Origin: Planctomycetota bacterium
GTDB taxonomy: Bacteria; Planctomycetota; UBA1135
Length of the DNA stretch: 64,000 nucleotides
Reading direction: 5' to 3'
NCBI GenBank assembly: GCA_008501825.1
Contig: QQUA01000023.1
Coordinates: 1-64,000, forward strand
Made by a program: the position numbers and the translations under genes. This document shows, piece after piece, positions 50,379-59,517 of this stretch. Below the pieces are notes generated by a model that ran no database searches, was not told the origin of the DNA, and worked only from the letters and a program-made list of their open reading frames with translations. Numbering within the stretch: the first letter of the stretch is position 1; each line of letters opens with the position of its first letter.

Positions 50379-51580
50379 TCAGGCCCGCTCTAGGCTTGGC
50401 CGCATTAAGCATGTTGTTGCATCCGGCATGCGCGGACGCCCCGCCGTTGTTCGGGGAAAGGGAGCCGGCGCAGGAGGGCTTGGAAAGTCGGTCCATGCTG
50501 CGCAACCACGGCCCCAGCAAGGTGCAATTGGAAGCTTCCACCCGGGCGAAAAAAGAAAAACCGGAAGAAGCGGATTGGCGCTCGGCGCGAGGCACCATCC
50601 TGCGCACTTTCGCTTATCGAGCCCTGGAACAAGGCTTGATCGAAGAAGCCCGACATTACTTGACCGAAGCTTGCGAGATGGATCCCCAGGACGGCGCCAG
50701 CCACGCCGCCTTGGCCAGGCTTTACTTAACGGAAAACGACGTTCGAGCGGCTCTGGCTTACGCCACCCGAGCGGCGGAGAACAATCCGGATGACCAGGAA
50801 GTGGCTCTGGTGCTTGCTGCGGCTTTGTCCGAAGCCGATCGCACCGAGGAAGCCACTTTGGTACTGGAAAAGATCTGGCAAGTGAATCCGGGAGATCCGG
50901 AATTCGCCCAAGCGCTGCTCACCCACTACGCCGCCTCCGGCAGCCATGAAATGGCCCGGCGCTTCGTCGAACGTCTGTTGGCGGAACAACCGGAAAGCGC
51001 CTACGGCTGGCGCTTGGCCGGCGATGCTTTCCTGGCCCAAGGCCGTTTGGATGAAGCGGTGGAGGCTTACAAGCAAGCCCGGGAAAGGGATAGTTCGATT
51101 CAAATTCCCTACGGTCTGACCGCGGATTTAGAGGAAGCCAACGAGGACATGGATCCGGTGGTGGCTTCGGCCGAGCAAGCGGAGATGGCCGACAACCCGA
51201 TTGCCGCAGAACGCTTGTACCGATTCTTGTTGCGCAGCAATCCCGAAGAACCGGCGGTACACCTCGGTTTGGCCCGGGTGCTGTTAGCCCAAGATCGCTC
51301 GGAAGAAGCGCGCTACCAATTGGCCCAAGTGCCGCTTGGCATCCGCGGTTGGCGGGAGCATTTATTGCAAGCCAAAATCGACATCCAAGTCGGCAATTGG
51401 GCATCCGCTCGTAGCGGTTTGATGCTGGCGATCAACGATCGCCCGGGACTGCGCTCGGCGGAATTGTTGTTGCATTACGTCAACGCCCGCCTGGAAGAAC
51501 AACGCGCTTTGGAAGCCGAACAACGAGCGCAGGCCGAAGCTCAGGCCGAGGAAGTTGCCGACCAGGAGGGCACTCCGTGA
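50375..51580 (+). CDS. Secreted TPR-repeat protein of the filament operon
   Basis: 401 residues; ATG overlaps the secretin stop (ATGA). The N-terminus is a signal peptide (LGLAALSMLLHPACADA). From about residue 70 there are at least six TPR units (LEQGLIEEARHYLTEACEMDPQDGASHAALARLYLTEN, VRAALAYATRAAENNPDDQEVALVLAAAL, EEATLVLEKIWQVNPGDPEFAQALLTHY, then others), closing with a coiled, Glu/Ala/Gln-rich tail. Predicted periplasmic; may work like PilF/PilW pilotins, which help secretins to assemble, and its neighbour secretin itself ends in TPR-like helices. Lipidation is unclear. Confidence 0.8.
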   Translation: MIRPALGLAALSMLLHPACADAPPLFGEREPAQEGLESRSMLRNHGPSKVQLEASTRAKKEKPEEADWRSARGTILRTFAYRALEQGLIEEARHYLTEACEMDPQDGASHAALARLYLTENDVRAALAYATRAAENNPDDQEVALVLAAALSEADRTEEATLVLEKIWQVNPGDPEFAQALLTHYAASGSHEMARRFVERLLAEQPESAYGWRLAGDAFLAQGRLDEAVEAYKQARERDSSIQIPYGLTADLEEANEDMDPVVASAEQAEMADNPIAAERLYRFLLRSNPEEPAVHLGLARVLLAQDRSEEARYQLAQVPLGIRGWREHLLQAKIDIQVGNWASARSGLMLAINDRPGLRSAELLLHYVNARLEEQRALEAEQRAQAEAQAEEVADQEGTP

Positions 51581-51592
51581 TGTAAACCCGCT

Positions 51593-53566
51593 ATGGCTGA
51601 CCCCACCGCTCCGCCCACTCACGCGTCTGGGGTTCTACCGCGCCTGCCTGGAGTCTTAAACGGCTCCAGGCGAGCTGAATTAGACCGAGTCTGGGAAGAA
51701 ATCGCCGGCAACAACGGTGGCTTCCTGGACGGTTCCACGGTTCACGCGGTGGATTCCGAAGGCTTGGCCTTCCTGTTGCAAGGCTTGGACGGCTTGCGCC
51801 GGCGTCACGTCCACGTGGTGGTGCAACAACCGAGCGATTGCTTGATGACGGCGCGGCGGGCTTTGCGCCTGCAAGATCGCATCCCGGTTCGGCAGGAAGA
51901 CGAAGAACCTCCGGTCCAGGAACTCAGCCAGCGGCTGGGCGAAGTTCTGATCGACCTGGATTATTTGGATCCGATGAGTTTGCAGGAAGCGCTGCAGGAC
52001 GCTTCCACCCGCCCGGACGCTTTATTGGGCACGGTATTGCTGGAAAAGGGCATGGTCAACGAAGAGCAGTTGGCTCACGCCCTGGCCTGTCAATACGGCT
52101 TCCCCTATGTCGCTCCAGTCGGCAACCAATGTTTGGACGTCATGATTTCCGCCGACCTGTCGGTTTCCGATTTACGGGTCCACGGAGTCCTGCCTTTTTT
52201 GCGCTTTGAAGACATTCTGGCGGTTGCCGTCCGCGACCCTTCCGACGTGTTCGCCGCCGACGTGGTCCGCCGGGCCACCGGCTTGATGGTGGTGGCTTCG
52301 GTGGCTTCCGCGGTGGAAATCGAGCGCGGCCTGGACTTATTGCAACGGGCCATTTCCAACAAGGGCGCGGCGGTCGTTCGCGAAGAACCGAAACCGATCG
52401 ATGCTTCCTCCGTTCCGGTGGAAGAGCGGTTTCAGGAACTATTGGTCAATGCCCTGATCGAGGGAGCCAGCGATATTCACATCGAGCCTTTGGAAGAGTT
52501 TTACGTGGTCCGATGCCGGGTCGACGGTCGCTTGCGAAAAGTCGGCACCGTCGGCGATCAGGACGGACAAGCCTTGACCGCCCACATCAAGGTGCGGGCG
52601 GATTGCGACATTTCCGAAAAGCGCGTGCCTCAAGACGGCCGCATTCATTTCCAAGACGGCATCCGCGACGTGGACTTGCGGGTCAATACTATGCCGACGG
52701 TCTACGGCGAAAAAACCGTCATGCGGATCCTGGACCGCACCCGGGGCAGCGTGCCGCTGGACGTCCTTGGTTTGGACGGCCAGAACCTGGCTTATTTGCG
52801 CGAGGGCATTCACTTCCCCCACGGCATGGTGCTGGTCACCGGCCCCACCGGTTCGGGTAAAACCACCACTCTCTACAGTGTTTTAGATGAAATTGTTAGT
52901 CCGGAAATCAACATTTGCACCGTGGAGAACCCGGTCGAGCGTGCCGTTGATGGGGTGATCCAAACGCAGGTGAACCAAAAAGCGGGCCTCGATTTTGGGA
53001 CCTGCTTGCGGTCCCTCCTGCGCCAGGATCCGGACGTCATCATGATCGGTGAAATTCGCGACCAGGAAACGGCGGAAATCGCAGTCGAGGCGGCCCTAAC
53101 CGGCCACCTGGTGTTGGCCACCTTGCACACCAACGACGCCCCCGGCGCCGCCACCCGCTTGATCCAAATGGGCGTGGAACCCTTTCTGGTGGCCGCCACC
53201 TTGCGCACGGTGATGGCGCAACGCCTGATCCGGCGCATATGCGAATCCTGCAAGGAACCGTACACGGTTCCGTCAGAAGTTCTGCGCCAATACCTGCAAC
53301 ATGGTTTGGAGCCGGGCCCCCACTTCAAAGCCACCGGTTGTCCGGTTTGCCGGCAGGTCGGCTATGACAAACGCCAGGGTGTATTCGAAGTCATGCGGGT
53401 GGATCCGGCGGTTCAAGATCTGATCGCCCGCAATCCTTCCGCCTATGAACTTCGAGAAAAAGCCTTGGAGAAGGGCATGAAACCTCTGATTCAAGACGCC
53501 CTTCGTTACGTCAACAAGGGCCAAACCACTTTGGAGGAAGCCCTCAGGGCGGCAGGTACGGCATGA
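51593..53566 (+). CDS. gspE: Assembly ATPase (GspE/PilB type) with N-terminal STAS domain
   Basis: 657 residues. The N-terminal ~100 residues look like a STAS domain: helix, then GFLDGSTVHAV-D54-S55-EGLAFLLQGLDGLRRRHVHVVVQQPS. D-S-x-G-L is the phosphorylatable anti-anti-sigma signature, with Ser55 at the phosphoacceptor position. A MshEN-type domain follows (about 110-265, LGEVLIDLDYLDPMSLQEALQD .. LGTVLLEKGMVNEEQLAHALACQYGFPYV). The ATPase has Walker A G417-P-T-G-S-G-K423-T-T-T, the Asp box / Walker B around DPDVIMIGEIRD (~479-490), HLVLATLHTNDAP and a four-Cys zinc site (C550, C553, C583, C586). Cytosolic hexamer powering filament extension. The STAS-MshEN-GspE fusion is unusual. Confidence 0.92.
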   Translation: MADPTAPPTHASGVLPRLPGVLNGSRRAELDRVWEEIAGNNGGFLDGSTVHAVDSEGLAFLLQGLDGLRRRHVHVVVQQPSDCLMTARRALRLQDRIPVRQEDEEPPVQELSQRLGEVLIDLDYLDPMSLQEALQDASTRPDALLGTVLLEKGMVNEEQLAHALACQYGFPYVAPVGNQCLDVMISADLSVSDLRVHGVLPFLRFEDILAVAVRDPSDVFAADVVRRATGLMVVASVASAVEIERGLDLLQRAISNKGAAVVREEPKPIDASSVPVEERFQELLVNALIEGASDIHIEPLEEFYVVRCRVDGRLRKVGTVGDQDGQALTAHIKVRADCDISEKRVPQDGRIHFQDGIRDVDLRVNTMPTVYGEKTVMRILDRTRGSVPLDVLGLDGQNLAYLREGIHFPHGMVLVTGPTGSGKTTTLYSVLDEIVSPEINICTVENPVERAVDGVIQTQVNQKAGLDFGTCLRSLLRQDPDVIMIGEIRDQETAEIAVEAALTGHLVLATLHTNDAPGAATRLIQMGVEPFLVAATLRTVMAQRLIRRICESCKEPYTVPSEVLRQYLQHGLEPGPHFKATGCPVCRQVGYDKRQGVFEVMRVDPAVQDLIARNPSAYELREKALEKGMKPLIQDALRYVNKGQTTLEEALRAAGTA

Positions 53567-54726
53567 AACTCAGCGGCCTGATGGAACGAAATAGCGGCTT
53601 GGACTTGGCCGACGGTGGAGTGGTCAAGGGTGATTTGGCCCAAGAGCGCAAGGAAGAGCACGGCCACGCCAGCGCCGCCCACGTGGACGAAAAGCTGAAG
53701 ATCAAAGCAAAGGAAAGCTTGCACATCCTGATTCAATTGCGGGCCATGCTGGTGGCCGGCGTGCCTTTGCTGGCTTGCTTGCGCAGCTTGATCGAACACG
53801 CCCAAACTCCGAAGATCGCCAAAGCTCTGCAAAAGATCACCCGCATGGTGGAGGAAGGCCACGATTTGTCCTACGCCTTCGCCTGTCTGCCGCGATGCTA
53901 CGAAAACTATGTGGTTCACTTGGTCGCCGCTGGAGAAAGGGCCGGCGCCTTGGACGATTCCTTGCAACGCTGCATCGAATTGCTCGACAAGCAAATCAAA
54001 CTGGGCGGCAAAATCAAAGGGGCTTTGGCTTATCCCGGTTTCTTGATCATTCTTTGTACCGTCATGACGGTCGGCATCTTGGTGGCCCTGGTACCGAAGT
54101 TCGAGAAGCTCTTGATGTCGCGACCGGACCAATTGCCCGGTACCACCAAATTGGTGTTGGCCTCCAGTTCTTTCTTGCGCAATTCTCCCGGAACGGCGAT
54201 CGCCATCGCCATCGCTTTGGTCATCGGCATCATCGTCATCTTCAAGGTGAAAACCGTGCGCAAGGTGGCCTTTGACCTGGCTAGCCGCTTGCCTGGAGTG
54301 GGCGGCCTGATTCACAAGGCCTATATCTCGCGGTCAGTCAACGCCCTGGCCATGACATTGGAATCCGGCGTGCCGATCCTTACCGGATTGGAGCACGCCC
54401 GGCAAATTTCGCAGCTTCCGAAATTGCAAAACGTGTGGGAAGGCGCCTCGGCCAAAGTTCGAGACGGCTTGCCCATGTACGCCGCTTTGGAAGACGCGGA
54501 TCTGCCCCCGGCTCTCCTGCAAATGATCATCGCCGGAGAATCTTCCGGCTCCTTGGATTCCAGTTTGCGGAAAGCCGGAGAGTTTTTAGATCGGGAAACC
54601 ACCGCCGCCCTGGAGCTGTTCACCGGCCTGTTAGGCCCGGCCACCGTGGTGTTGGCCGGCGCCTTGGTCGGCTTCATCGTCATCTCCCTGATGACCCCGA
54701 TCCTTCAACTGGCGAGGTTCGTGTGA
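53563..54726 (+). CDS. gspF: GspF/PilC-like inner-membrane platform protein
   Basis: 387 residues; ATG overlaps the ATPase stop. Two T2SSF helical domains (LHILIQLRAMLVAGVPLLACLRSLIEHAQTPKIAKALQKI .. and ISRSVNALAMTLESGVPILTGLEHARQISQLPKLQNVW) each followed by hydrophobic segments; the three membrane helices lie near residues 155-180, 208-230 and 360-385. The pairs GVPLL/GVPIL and the motif AGERAGALDDSL.. / AGESSGSLDSSL are diagnostic. It carries an extra, charged N-terminal ~50 residues. Expected to connect the ATPase to the filament base. Next gene starts on the TGATG overlap. Confidence 0.94.
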   Translation: MKLSGLMERNSGLDLADGGVVKGDLAQERKEEHGHASAAHVDEKLKIKAKESLHILIQLRAMLVAGVPLLACLRSLIEHAQTPKIAKALQKITRMVEEGHDLSYAFACLPRCYENYVVHLVAAGERAGALDDSLQRCIELLDKQIKLGGKIKGALAYPGFLIILCTVMTVGILVALVPKFEKLLMSRPDQLPGTTKLVLASSSFLRNSPGTAIAIAIALVIGIIVIFKVKTVRKVAFDLASRLPGVGGLIHKAYISRSVNALAMTLESGVPILTGLEHARQISQLPKLQNVWEGASAKVRDGLPMYAALEDADLPPALLQMIIAGESSGSLDSSLRKAGEFLDRETTAALELFTGLLGPATVVLAGALVGFIVISLMTPILQLARFV

Positions 54727-55187
54727 TGATCCTTCCTGCAATAGGGCGAAAGCCGGCATGCCGCCGCTCCCGGCGAAAACGGGGCTACAGCATGCTGGAA
54801 GTCATGATCGCCGTCATCGTGATTTCCCTGGTCGGCACTTCAGCGGTGATGGCCTTGCGCATGAGCTTGCGCACCTTGAACGGCAGCCGGACTTCGGCTA
54901 TGGCGGGTACCGTCATTCGCGAAATCCGCGAATACACCCTGCCGTTGAACCTGGAAGAACTCGATGCCCTCAACGGGGCTTCCTGGAGTCCGCCGATCAT
55001 GGGCGACGGCCAAGCCTTGCCCGGCGCAGCCAACATGAGTTTGAATCTATCGGTCACTCCGGTGGACGAGGAAGACTTGATCACTCAAGTGGACCCTGAT
55101 GAATCCAATACCCGGCGGCTTCGCGCTGTGGTGTTCGCTTACCAACGCATGATCCTGGACGTCCAATGGGTAGTTTCCGAAACTTAA
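54726..55187 (+). CDS. Minor pseudopilin (GspI-like)
   Basis: 153 residues. ATG 54726 shares one base with the GspF stop (TGATG). The leader is long and basic (MILPAIGRKPACRRSRRKRG) with cleavage before Y|SMLEVMIAVIVISLVGTSAV, Glu at +5. After the hydrophobic spine comes a short beta-rich globular part ending VFAYQRMILDVQWVVSET. Position behind GspF and ahead of GspH/GspJ/GspK-like genes matches a minor pseudopilin set. Confidence 0.8.
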   Translation: MILPAIGRKPACRRSRRKRGYSMLEVMIAVIVISLVGTSAVMALRMSLRTLNGSRTSAMAGTVIREIREYTLPLNLEELDALNGASWSPPIMGDGQALPGAANMSLNLSVTPVDEEDLITQVDPDESNTRRLRAVVFAYQRMILDVQWVVSET

Positions 55188-55657
55188 AGGCGATCCGGGA
55201 CGGGGAGAGAGGCGTCACCCTGGTCGAGTTGATCGTGGTGATCGGCATCTTGTTGGTCCTGGTCGGCATCGCCGTTCCCGATAGCCAAAGCGAAGACTTG
55301 GCCGGCGCCGAAGCTAGGCGTTTGATGAGCGACGGCATGCGCGCTCGCTCGGTGGCTCGCTCCCAATGGACTCCCTGTGGGGTTCGAGTTCACGTGCCGA
55401 CTCGGCGTTGGCGGGTTCAGAGAGACGACGGCACTCCCATTCTGGGTCCGGATAGCGATTCGGACGGTTGGCGCACATTGGCTCCGGGAGTCCGGTTCGT
55501 CAAAATTACCCGGCGCGACCCCTATTTCGTGTTCCTACCCAACGGCCGCACCTACCGGGACGCCGCCATCATCATTTCCGATGACGTCACTTCCTGGGAA
55601 GTCAGTTCCAACGCTTTAAGCGGTCAGATCAATTCCTGGCCCACGGAGTTGCCATGA
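55166..55657 (+). CDS. Minor pseudopilin (GspH-like)
   Basis: 163 residues; ATG 55166 overlaps the previous gene by 22 bases. Prepilin signal ..GERG|VTLVELIVVIGILLVLVGIAVPDSQSED with Glu at +5. The C-terminal globular part includes ARSVARSQWTPCGVRVHVPTRRW and AIIISDDVTSWEVSSN, fitting the GspH/FimT domain (T2SSH-like). Together with the neighbouring minor pseudopilins it would form the priming tip complex. Confidence 0.82.
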   Translation: MGSFRNLKAIRDGERGVTLVELIVVIGILLVLVGIAVPDSQSEDLAGAEARRLMSDGMRARSVARSQWTPCGVRVHVPTRRWRVQRDDGTPILGPDSDSDGWRTLAPGVRFVKITRRDPYFVFLPNGRTYRDAAIIISDDVTSWEVSSNALSGQINSWPTELP

Positions 55658-56217
55658 AACTGCCGCGCCGAGCCGTTCCCCAATCAAGCCGTAGCCGCGG
55701 CTTCACCATTTTCGAGGTGCTGCTGGCATCCTCCATCGCCATGCTGTTGATGTTCTACACCCTCTACAGCACCAGCGAGATGTTTGAAGTCGTTCGAGAG
55801 GGTGACCGGGAAGCCCATACTCACGTTCACGCCCGCAACTCCTTGGATCGGTTGCTGCGAGATTGCCGATATTCTTCGGCATTGGAAATTACCGGTGATC
55901 CTCTGACCGGTTGGGTCATCGATTTGACCACTACCGGTTCCCTCGATCCTGGAGACGTAACCTATCGTTGGGATCCGATCACTCAAGAATTGAATGTCAA
56001 CGACGATTCCTTGGACGATTTGGTGGTTGCCGGATTACTCAAATTCAATTTGACCCAAGAAGAAGTGGACGTCGGGGGCACCATGGAGATTTCTCGAATT
56101 TCCATCCAGTGGACCCTTCAGGTAGACGCCGGCTTGGAAGCGGGACAAGGGGCCAAGGATTACACCGTTTCCATGGGTGGTTCCACCTGGATCCGAAGGA
56201 TCGTTCCGGAGTTCTGA
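55654..56217 (+). CDS. Minor pseudopilin (GspJ-like)
   Basis: 187 residues; ATG overlaps the GspH-like stop (ATGA). Leader MKLPRRAVPQSSRSRG|FTIFEVLLASSIAMLLMFYTLYSTSEMFEV with Glu at +5. The globular part (LDRLLRDCRYSSALEITGDP .. VTYRWDPITQELNVNDDSL .. ISRISIQWTLQVDAG) matches the GspJ/PilW-type pattern of a beta sheet with the 'L.RDlR.a..i' helix. Function: minor tip subunit. Confidence 0.82.
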   Translation: MKLPRRAVPQSSRSRGFTIFEVLLASSIAMLLMFYTLYSTSEMFEVVREGDREAHTHVHARNSLDRLLRDCRYSSALEITGDPLTGWVIDLTTTGSLDPGDVTYRWDPITQELNVNDDSLDDLVVAGLLKFNLTQEEVDVGGTMEISRISIQWTLQVDAGLEAGQGAKDYTVSMGGSTWIRRIVPEF

Positions 56218-56295
56218 AGTCGAGCGGAATTCCAGCCGCTAAGGGGTTTGGAGACCGAGGCACCGCCCGCCGAAATCTCGCGGAGTGATCGTGCC

Positions 56296-57555
56296 ATGCA
56301 ACAACCCTCGATTCGACTCAAAAGCATCCCCAAGCGAGCGGGTGAAGGCGGCAGCATTCTTTTCCTGACTTTGCTGTTCACCGGCGTTTTGGCCATGCTG
56401 AGCGCCACCTTCACTAGTTCGGTTCGAACCCATACCGAAATTTCCAGGGACGGTCACAACGGGTTGAAAGCCGAACTGGCTGCCACTTCAGGCCTGGAGT
56501 ACTGCCGCAGAAGGCTGTTCGAGGATCCGGAGTGGTCCGGCCCTGACGGAGGTTCCATGGACCTTGGCAGCGCCGGAACTTTTTCGGTCAGCCGCCTGGA
56601 TACGCAGTCCAATTACTACGTTCCCCACATTGCCGAACTGGAAATCCAAGGCCAATTCGGCTCCAGCCGCTATCGCATTCAGGCGGACATCAACGTGGAT
56701 CCCGGTGACCTGGTCCGCTCCCAAGCCTTGGTGGGCTTAGGCGGCAAAATGAAGTTGCACAATTGCAGCTTCCAGGGAGATCTGACGGTTCCGGACAAAC
56801 TCGGGGTCGTTTGGGATTACCACCCCGATTTGATGGCTTGGCTTCCGGCCCCGATCACCTCCATCGCCACGCTGCAATTTACCAGCACGGCCTTGAATGG
56901 AACGCTGTACAAGTACACCGATACGGTGCACGTCGACGCAAGCAAAGAAATCAAAACCGAGCAGGAAATATTCATGCCGGCTTGGAACTTGGACGACTAC
57001 ATCGTTCCCGGGCCGGATCGGATCATCTATACCGGAGTGACCAGCTTACAAAATGTAACCTTGGACAAGACCGCGGTCTTCATCTTGGATCCGGGGGATG
57101 ACCTTGAACTTCGCGACGTCACTTTCAACGGCGGCATGGTGGTCTACTGCGAGTCCAACTACGATTTGCGCTCCGGCCCACGAAACGAAATTGAGTTCAA
57201 AAAAGTGAACTTCGTAGGCGGAGGCGATCAGGGAATCCACCCCCACCTCGGCTTGCTGGCACCGGCTTGCGAAGTGGAGGAAAGCGGTTCCATGGAAATC
57301 ACCATTGAAGGTTTTTCCTTCTGCAACCGGTTGGACAAAGTCACCCACCTGGACGTCTACGGACAAATGGTGGTGGTAGATGAAATGGACAATTTGAACA
57401 ATGCCCATTTTTACTACCGAGATACGGTCACTGACACGCCGCCTCCCGGCATCGACTACCGCGGCCCGAAACGGGAAATCGACATCCTTAGCATTCGAGA
57501 AGCTTACGACGAATTCACCCCACCGGAAGGCTTCGGTTACGACATCGACAACTGA
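56296..57555 (+). CDS. GspK/PilX-position minor pseudopilin with beta-solenoid-like passenger
   Basis: 419 residues from ATG 56296 (GGAG nine bases upstream). The N-terminus GEGGSILFLTLLFTGVLAMLSATFTSSVRTHTE is a pilin-like hydrophobic helix without Glu at +5, as in GspK and PilX families. After that comes an unusual large beta-rich passenger of ~340 residues in which repeated N/D-rich turns recur (LQNVTLDKTAVFILDPGDDLELRDVTFNGGMVVYCESNYDLR; IEFKKVNFVGGGDQGIHPHLG; MEITIEGFSFCNRLDKVTHLDVYGQMVVVDEMDNLNNAHFYYRD), suggesting a beta-helix. It is the last gene of the operon, after a 78-base gap. Likely sits at the filament tip. Confidence 0.72.
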   Translation: MQQPSIRLKSIPKRAGEGGSILFLTLLFTGVLAMLSATFTSSVRTHTEISRDGHNGLKAELAATSGLEYCRRRLFEDPEWSGPDGGSMDLGSAGTFSVSRLDTQSNYYVPHIAELEIQGQFGSSRYRIQADINVDPGDLVRSQALVGLGGKMKLHNCSFQGDLTVPDKLGVVWDYHPDLMAWLPAPITSIATLQFTSTALNGTLYKYTDTVHVDASKEIKTEQEIFMPAWNLDDYIVPGPDRIIYTGVTSLQNVTLDKTAVFILDPGDDLELRDVTFNGGMVVYCESNYDLRSGPRNEIEFKKVNFVGGGDQGIHPHLGLLAPACEVEESGSMEITIEGFSFCNRLDKVTHLDVYGQMVVVDEMDNLNNAHFYYRDTVTDTPPPGIDYRGPKREIDILSIREAYDEFTPPEGFGYDIDN

Positions 57556-57571
57556 TCGCCGCCTTCCACCT

Positions 57572-57603
57572 CCGCCGCCGGCCTTCGATCTTGCCGGCGG
57601 CGG
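57572..57603 (+). terminator. GC-rich hairpin at the end of the filament operon
   Basis: Perfect 11-bp stem CCGCCGCCGGC / GCCGGCGGCGG with a 10-base loop, 17 bases past the last stop. There is no T-run, so it is probably a transcript-stabilising or weak termination structure rather than a standard intrinsic terminator; YgiQ starts 22 bases later. Confidence 0.45.
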
Positions 57604-57624
57604 CTTCGTATCCTAAGAGCCGCC

Positions 57625-59475
57625 ATGGCTGCGAAAGCCCCCACCTCGAAGGCTCAATCTTCCCCGTCACCGGGAGCCGATGCCTTTTTGCCGATGAGCG
57701 CCGCCGACATGAAGGCCCGGGGCTGGAGCGAGTTGGACGTCCTCCTGGTCACCGGCGACGCTTACATCGACCATCCCAGTTTCGGAGTGGCTTTGTTAGG
57801 GCGCCTGCTGGAACGGGAAGGTTGGCGGGTCGGCATTTTGGCGCAACCCGATTGGCACAGTGCCGATCCCTTTCGGGCAATGGGCCGGCCGCGCCTTTTC
57901 GCCGGCGTCAGCGGCGGAGCCATGGACTCGATGGTTTCCAGCTACACCGCCCGGCGCCGCTTTCGCCATCGCGACATGTATTCCCCCGGCGGCGAAGGAG
58001 GGAAACGGCCGGATCGGGCGGTCTTGGTTTACGCCAACCGCCTGCGGGAAGCCTTTCCCGGCTTGCCGATCGTATTGGGCGGCGTGGAGGCCAGCCTGCG
58101 GCGTTTTGCCCACTACGACTATTGGCAAGACAAATTGCGCCGCTCCTGGCTGCTCGACGCCAAGGCGGATTTGTTGGTCTACGGGCACGGGGAAGGTCTG
58201 ATTCAGGAATTGGCCCGGCGGCTGCACCACTGGCACCGCAAAGGGGCGGATCGGCAACGATTGACTCGGGTCTTGGGCGGTTTGCGCGGCACGGTGGTTC
58301 ATCGGCCGGCAACCGAAACGCCGCCCCAACCCCATTTGGATTTACCGAGTTGGGAGGAAGTCCGCCAAGACAAAAAGGCCTTCATGAAAGCGGCTTTGAT
58401 TTTGGAAAGAGAATCCAATCCTCTCAATGCACCACTTTTGCGCCAGCAATTCGGCGACCGGGCGGTGTGGGCCTACCCACCGCAAGAGAGTTTAAGCAGC
58501 GTCGAATTCGACGATTCCCACGAACTTCCTTATACCCGGCGACCTCATCCCAGCTACCAAGAAAAGATTCCGGCTTGGGAAACGATCAAATTTAGTTTGG
58601 CCAACACTCGCGGCTGTTTCGGCGGTTGCACCTTTTGCGCGATTACCTTGCACCAGGGCCGCAAGGTGGTATCCCGGTCGGAAGCTTCCATCCTGCGGGA
58701 AGTCGAACAAATCAAACAGTTGCCCGGCTTTACCGGGACCTTGAGCGACGTCGGCGGGCCCACCGCCAATATGTACCGAATGGCCTGCAGCCGGCCGGAA
58801 GTCGAAGCGGTGTGCAAGCGGACCTCCTGCATTCATCCAAAAATCTGCAAGCTATTGGACACCGACCACCGGGCGCAAATTGATTTGTTGCGCCGCCTGC
58901 GCCAGGTCGAAGGGGTCAAAAAAGTATTCGTCGCCAGCGGCGTTCGCTACGACTTGGCCAATCGCTCGCCGGAATACATCGAAGAATTGGCCGCCCATCA
59001 CGTTGGCGGCCAGATCAGCGTAGCGCCGGAATCCACCGATCCGGCGGTCTTGCAGTTGATGAAGAAACCGGGGATCAAAGAGTACGAGCGTTTTGAAGCC
59101 GCTTTTCGCCGGGCTTCCGAAAAAGCCGGAAAAGAGCAATACCTGATTCCTTATTTCATTGCCAGCCATCCCGGCGCCACCGAGGACGGCATGGAAAAAC
59201 AGGCTCAATGGTTGCAAGCTCATGGTTACCGCTTGCAGCAAGTCCAGGACTTTACCCCCACGCCGATGACGCTGGCCACCGCCATGTATTACTCCGGCTT
59301 CGGCCCGGATTTGAAACCGATCCCGGTTGCCAAGGGCGAAAAGGCTCGGCAGAGACAAAAAGACTGGTTGCGCTATCACGATCCGGAAAGTCGGAAACGA
59401 CTTGGATTGGAACCGGAAAAGAAACGGCATCCCAAGGGACGCCGCCGACAAAAGGGCCGGCGATTTCCGGTCTAG
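57625..59475 (+). CDS. ygiQ: YgiQ family radical SAM protein
   Basis: 616 residues. The [4Fe-4S]/SAM motif is C331-F-G-G-C335-T-F-C338 in the context NTRGCFGGCTFCAITLHQGRKVVSRS. N-terminal UPF0313 segment (DVLLVTGDAYIDHPSFGVALLGRLLEREGWRVGILAQPDW.. AVLVYANRLREAFPGLPIVLGGVEASLRRFAHYDYWQD) and the late PGATEDGMEKQAQWLQAHGYRLQQVQDFTPTPMTLATAMYYSG are characteristic. The C-terminus is Lys/Arg-rich. The molecular function of YgiQ is unknown; B12-type or tRNA modification roles have been proposed for relatives only. It lies 43 bases ahead of the deoxyhypusine-synthase-like gene and may be cotranscribed with it. Confidence 0.94.
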   Translation: MAAKAPTSKAQSSPSPGADAFLPMSAADMKARGWSELDVLLVTGDAYIDHPSFGVALLGRLLEREGWRVGILAQPDWHSADPFRAMGRPRLFAGVSGGAMDSMVSSYTARRRFRHRDMYSPGGEGGKRPDRAVLVYANRLREAFPGLPIVLGGVEASLRRFAHYDYWQDKLRRSWLLDAKADLLVYGHGEGLIQELARRLHHWHRKGADRQRLTRVLGGLRGTVVHRPATETPPQPHLDLPSWEEVRQDKKAFMKAALILERESNPLNAPLLRQQFGDRAVWAYPPQESLSSVEFDDSHELPYTRRPHPSYQEKIPAWETIKFSLANTRGCFGGCTFCAITLHQGRKVVSRSEASILREVEQIKQLPGFTGTLSDVGGPTANMYRMACSRPEVEAVCKRTSCIHPKICKLLDTDHRAQIDLLRRLRQVEGVKKVFVASGVRYDLANRSPEYIEELAAHHVGGQISVAPESTDPAVLQLMKKPGIKEYERFEAAFRRASEKAGKEQYLIPYFIASHPGATEDGMEKQAQWLQAHGYRLQQVQDFTPTPMTLATAMYYSGFGPDLKPIPVAKGEKARQRQKDWLRYHDPESRKRLGLEPEKKRHPKGRRRQKGRRFPV

Positions 59476-59517
59476 GTCGCTGTCCCCAAAAAACTCCGGA
59501 CTGGCTAGGATTTTGCC

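Noticed and set aside
57572..57603. Standard Rho-independent terminator
   Set aside because: Stem is perfect but no T-run follows; listed only as a hairpin with modest confidence.
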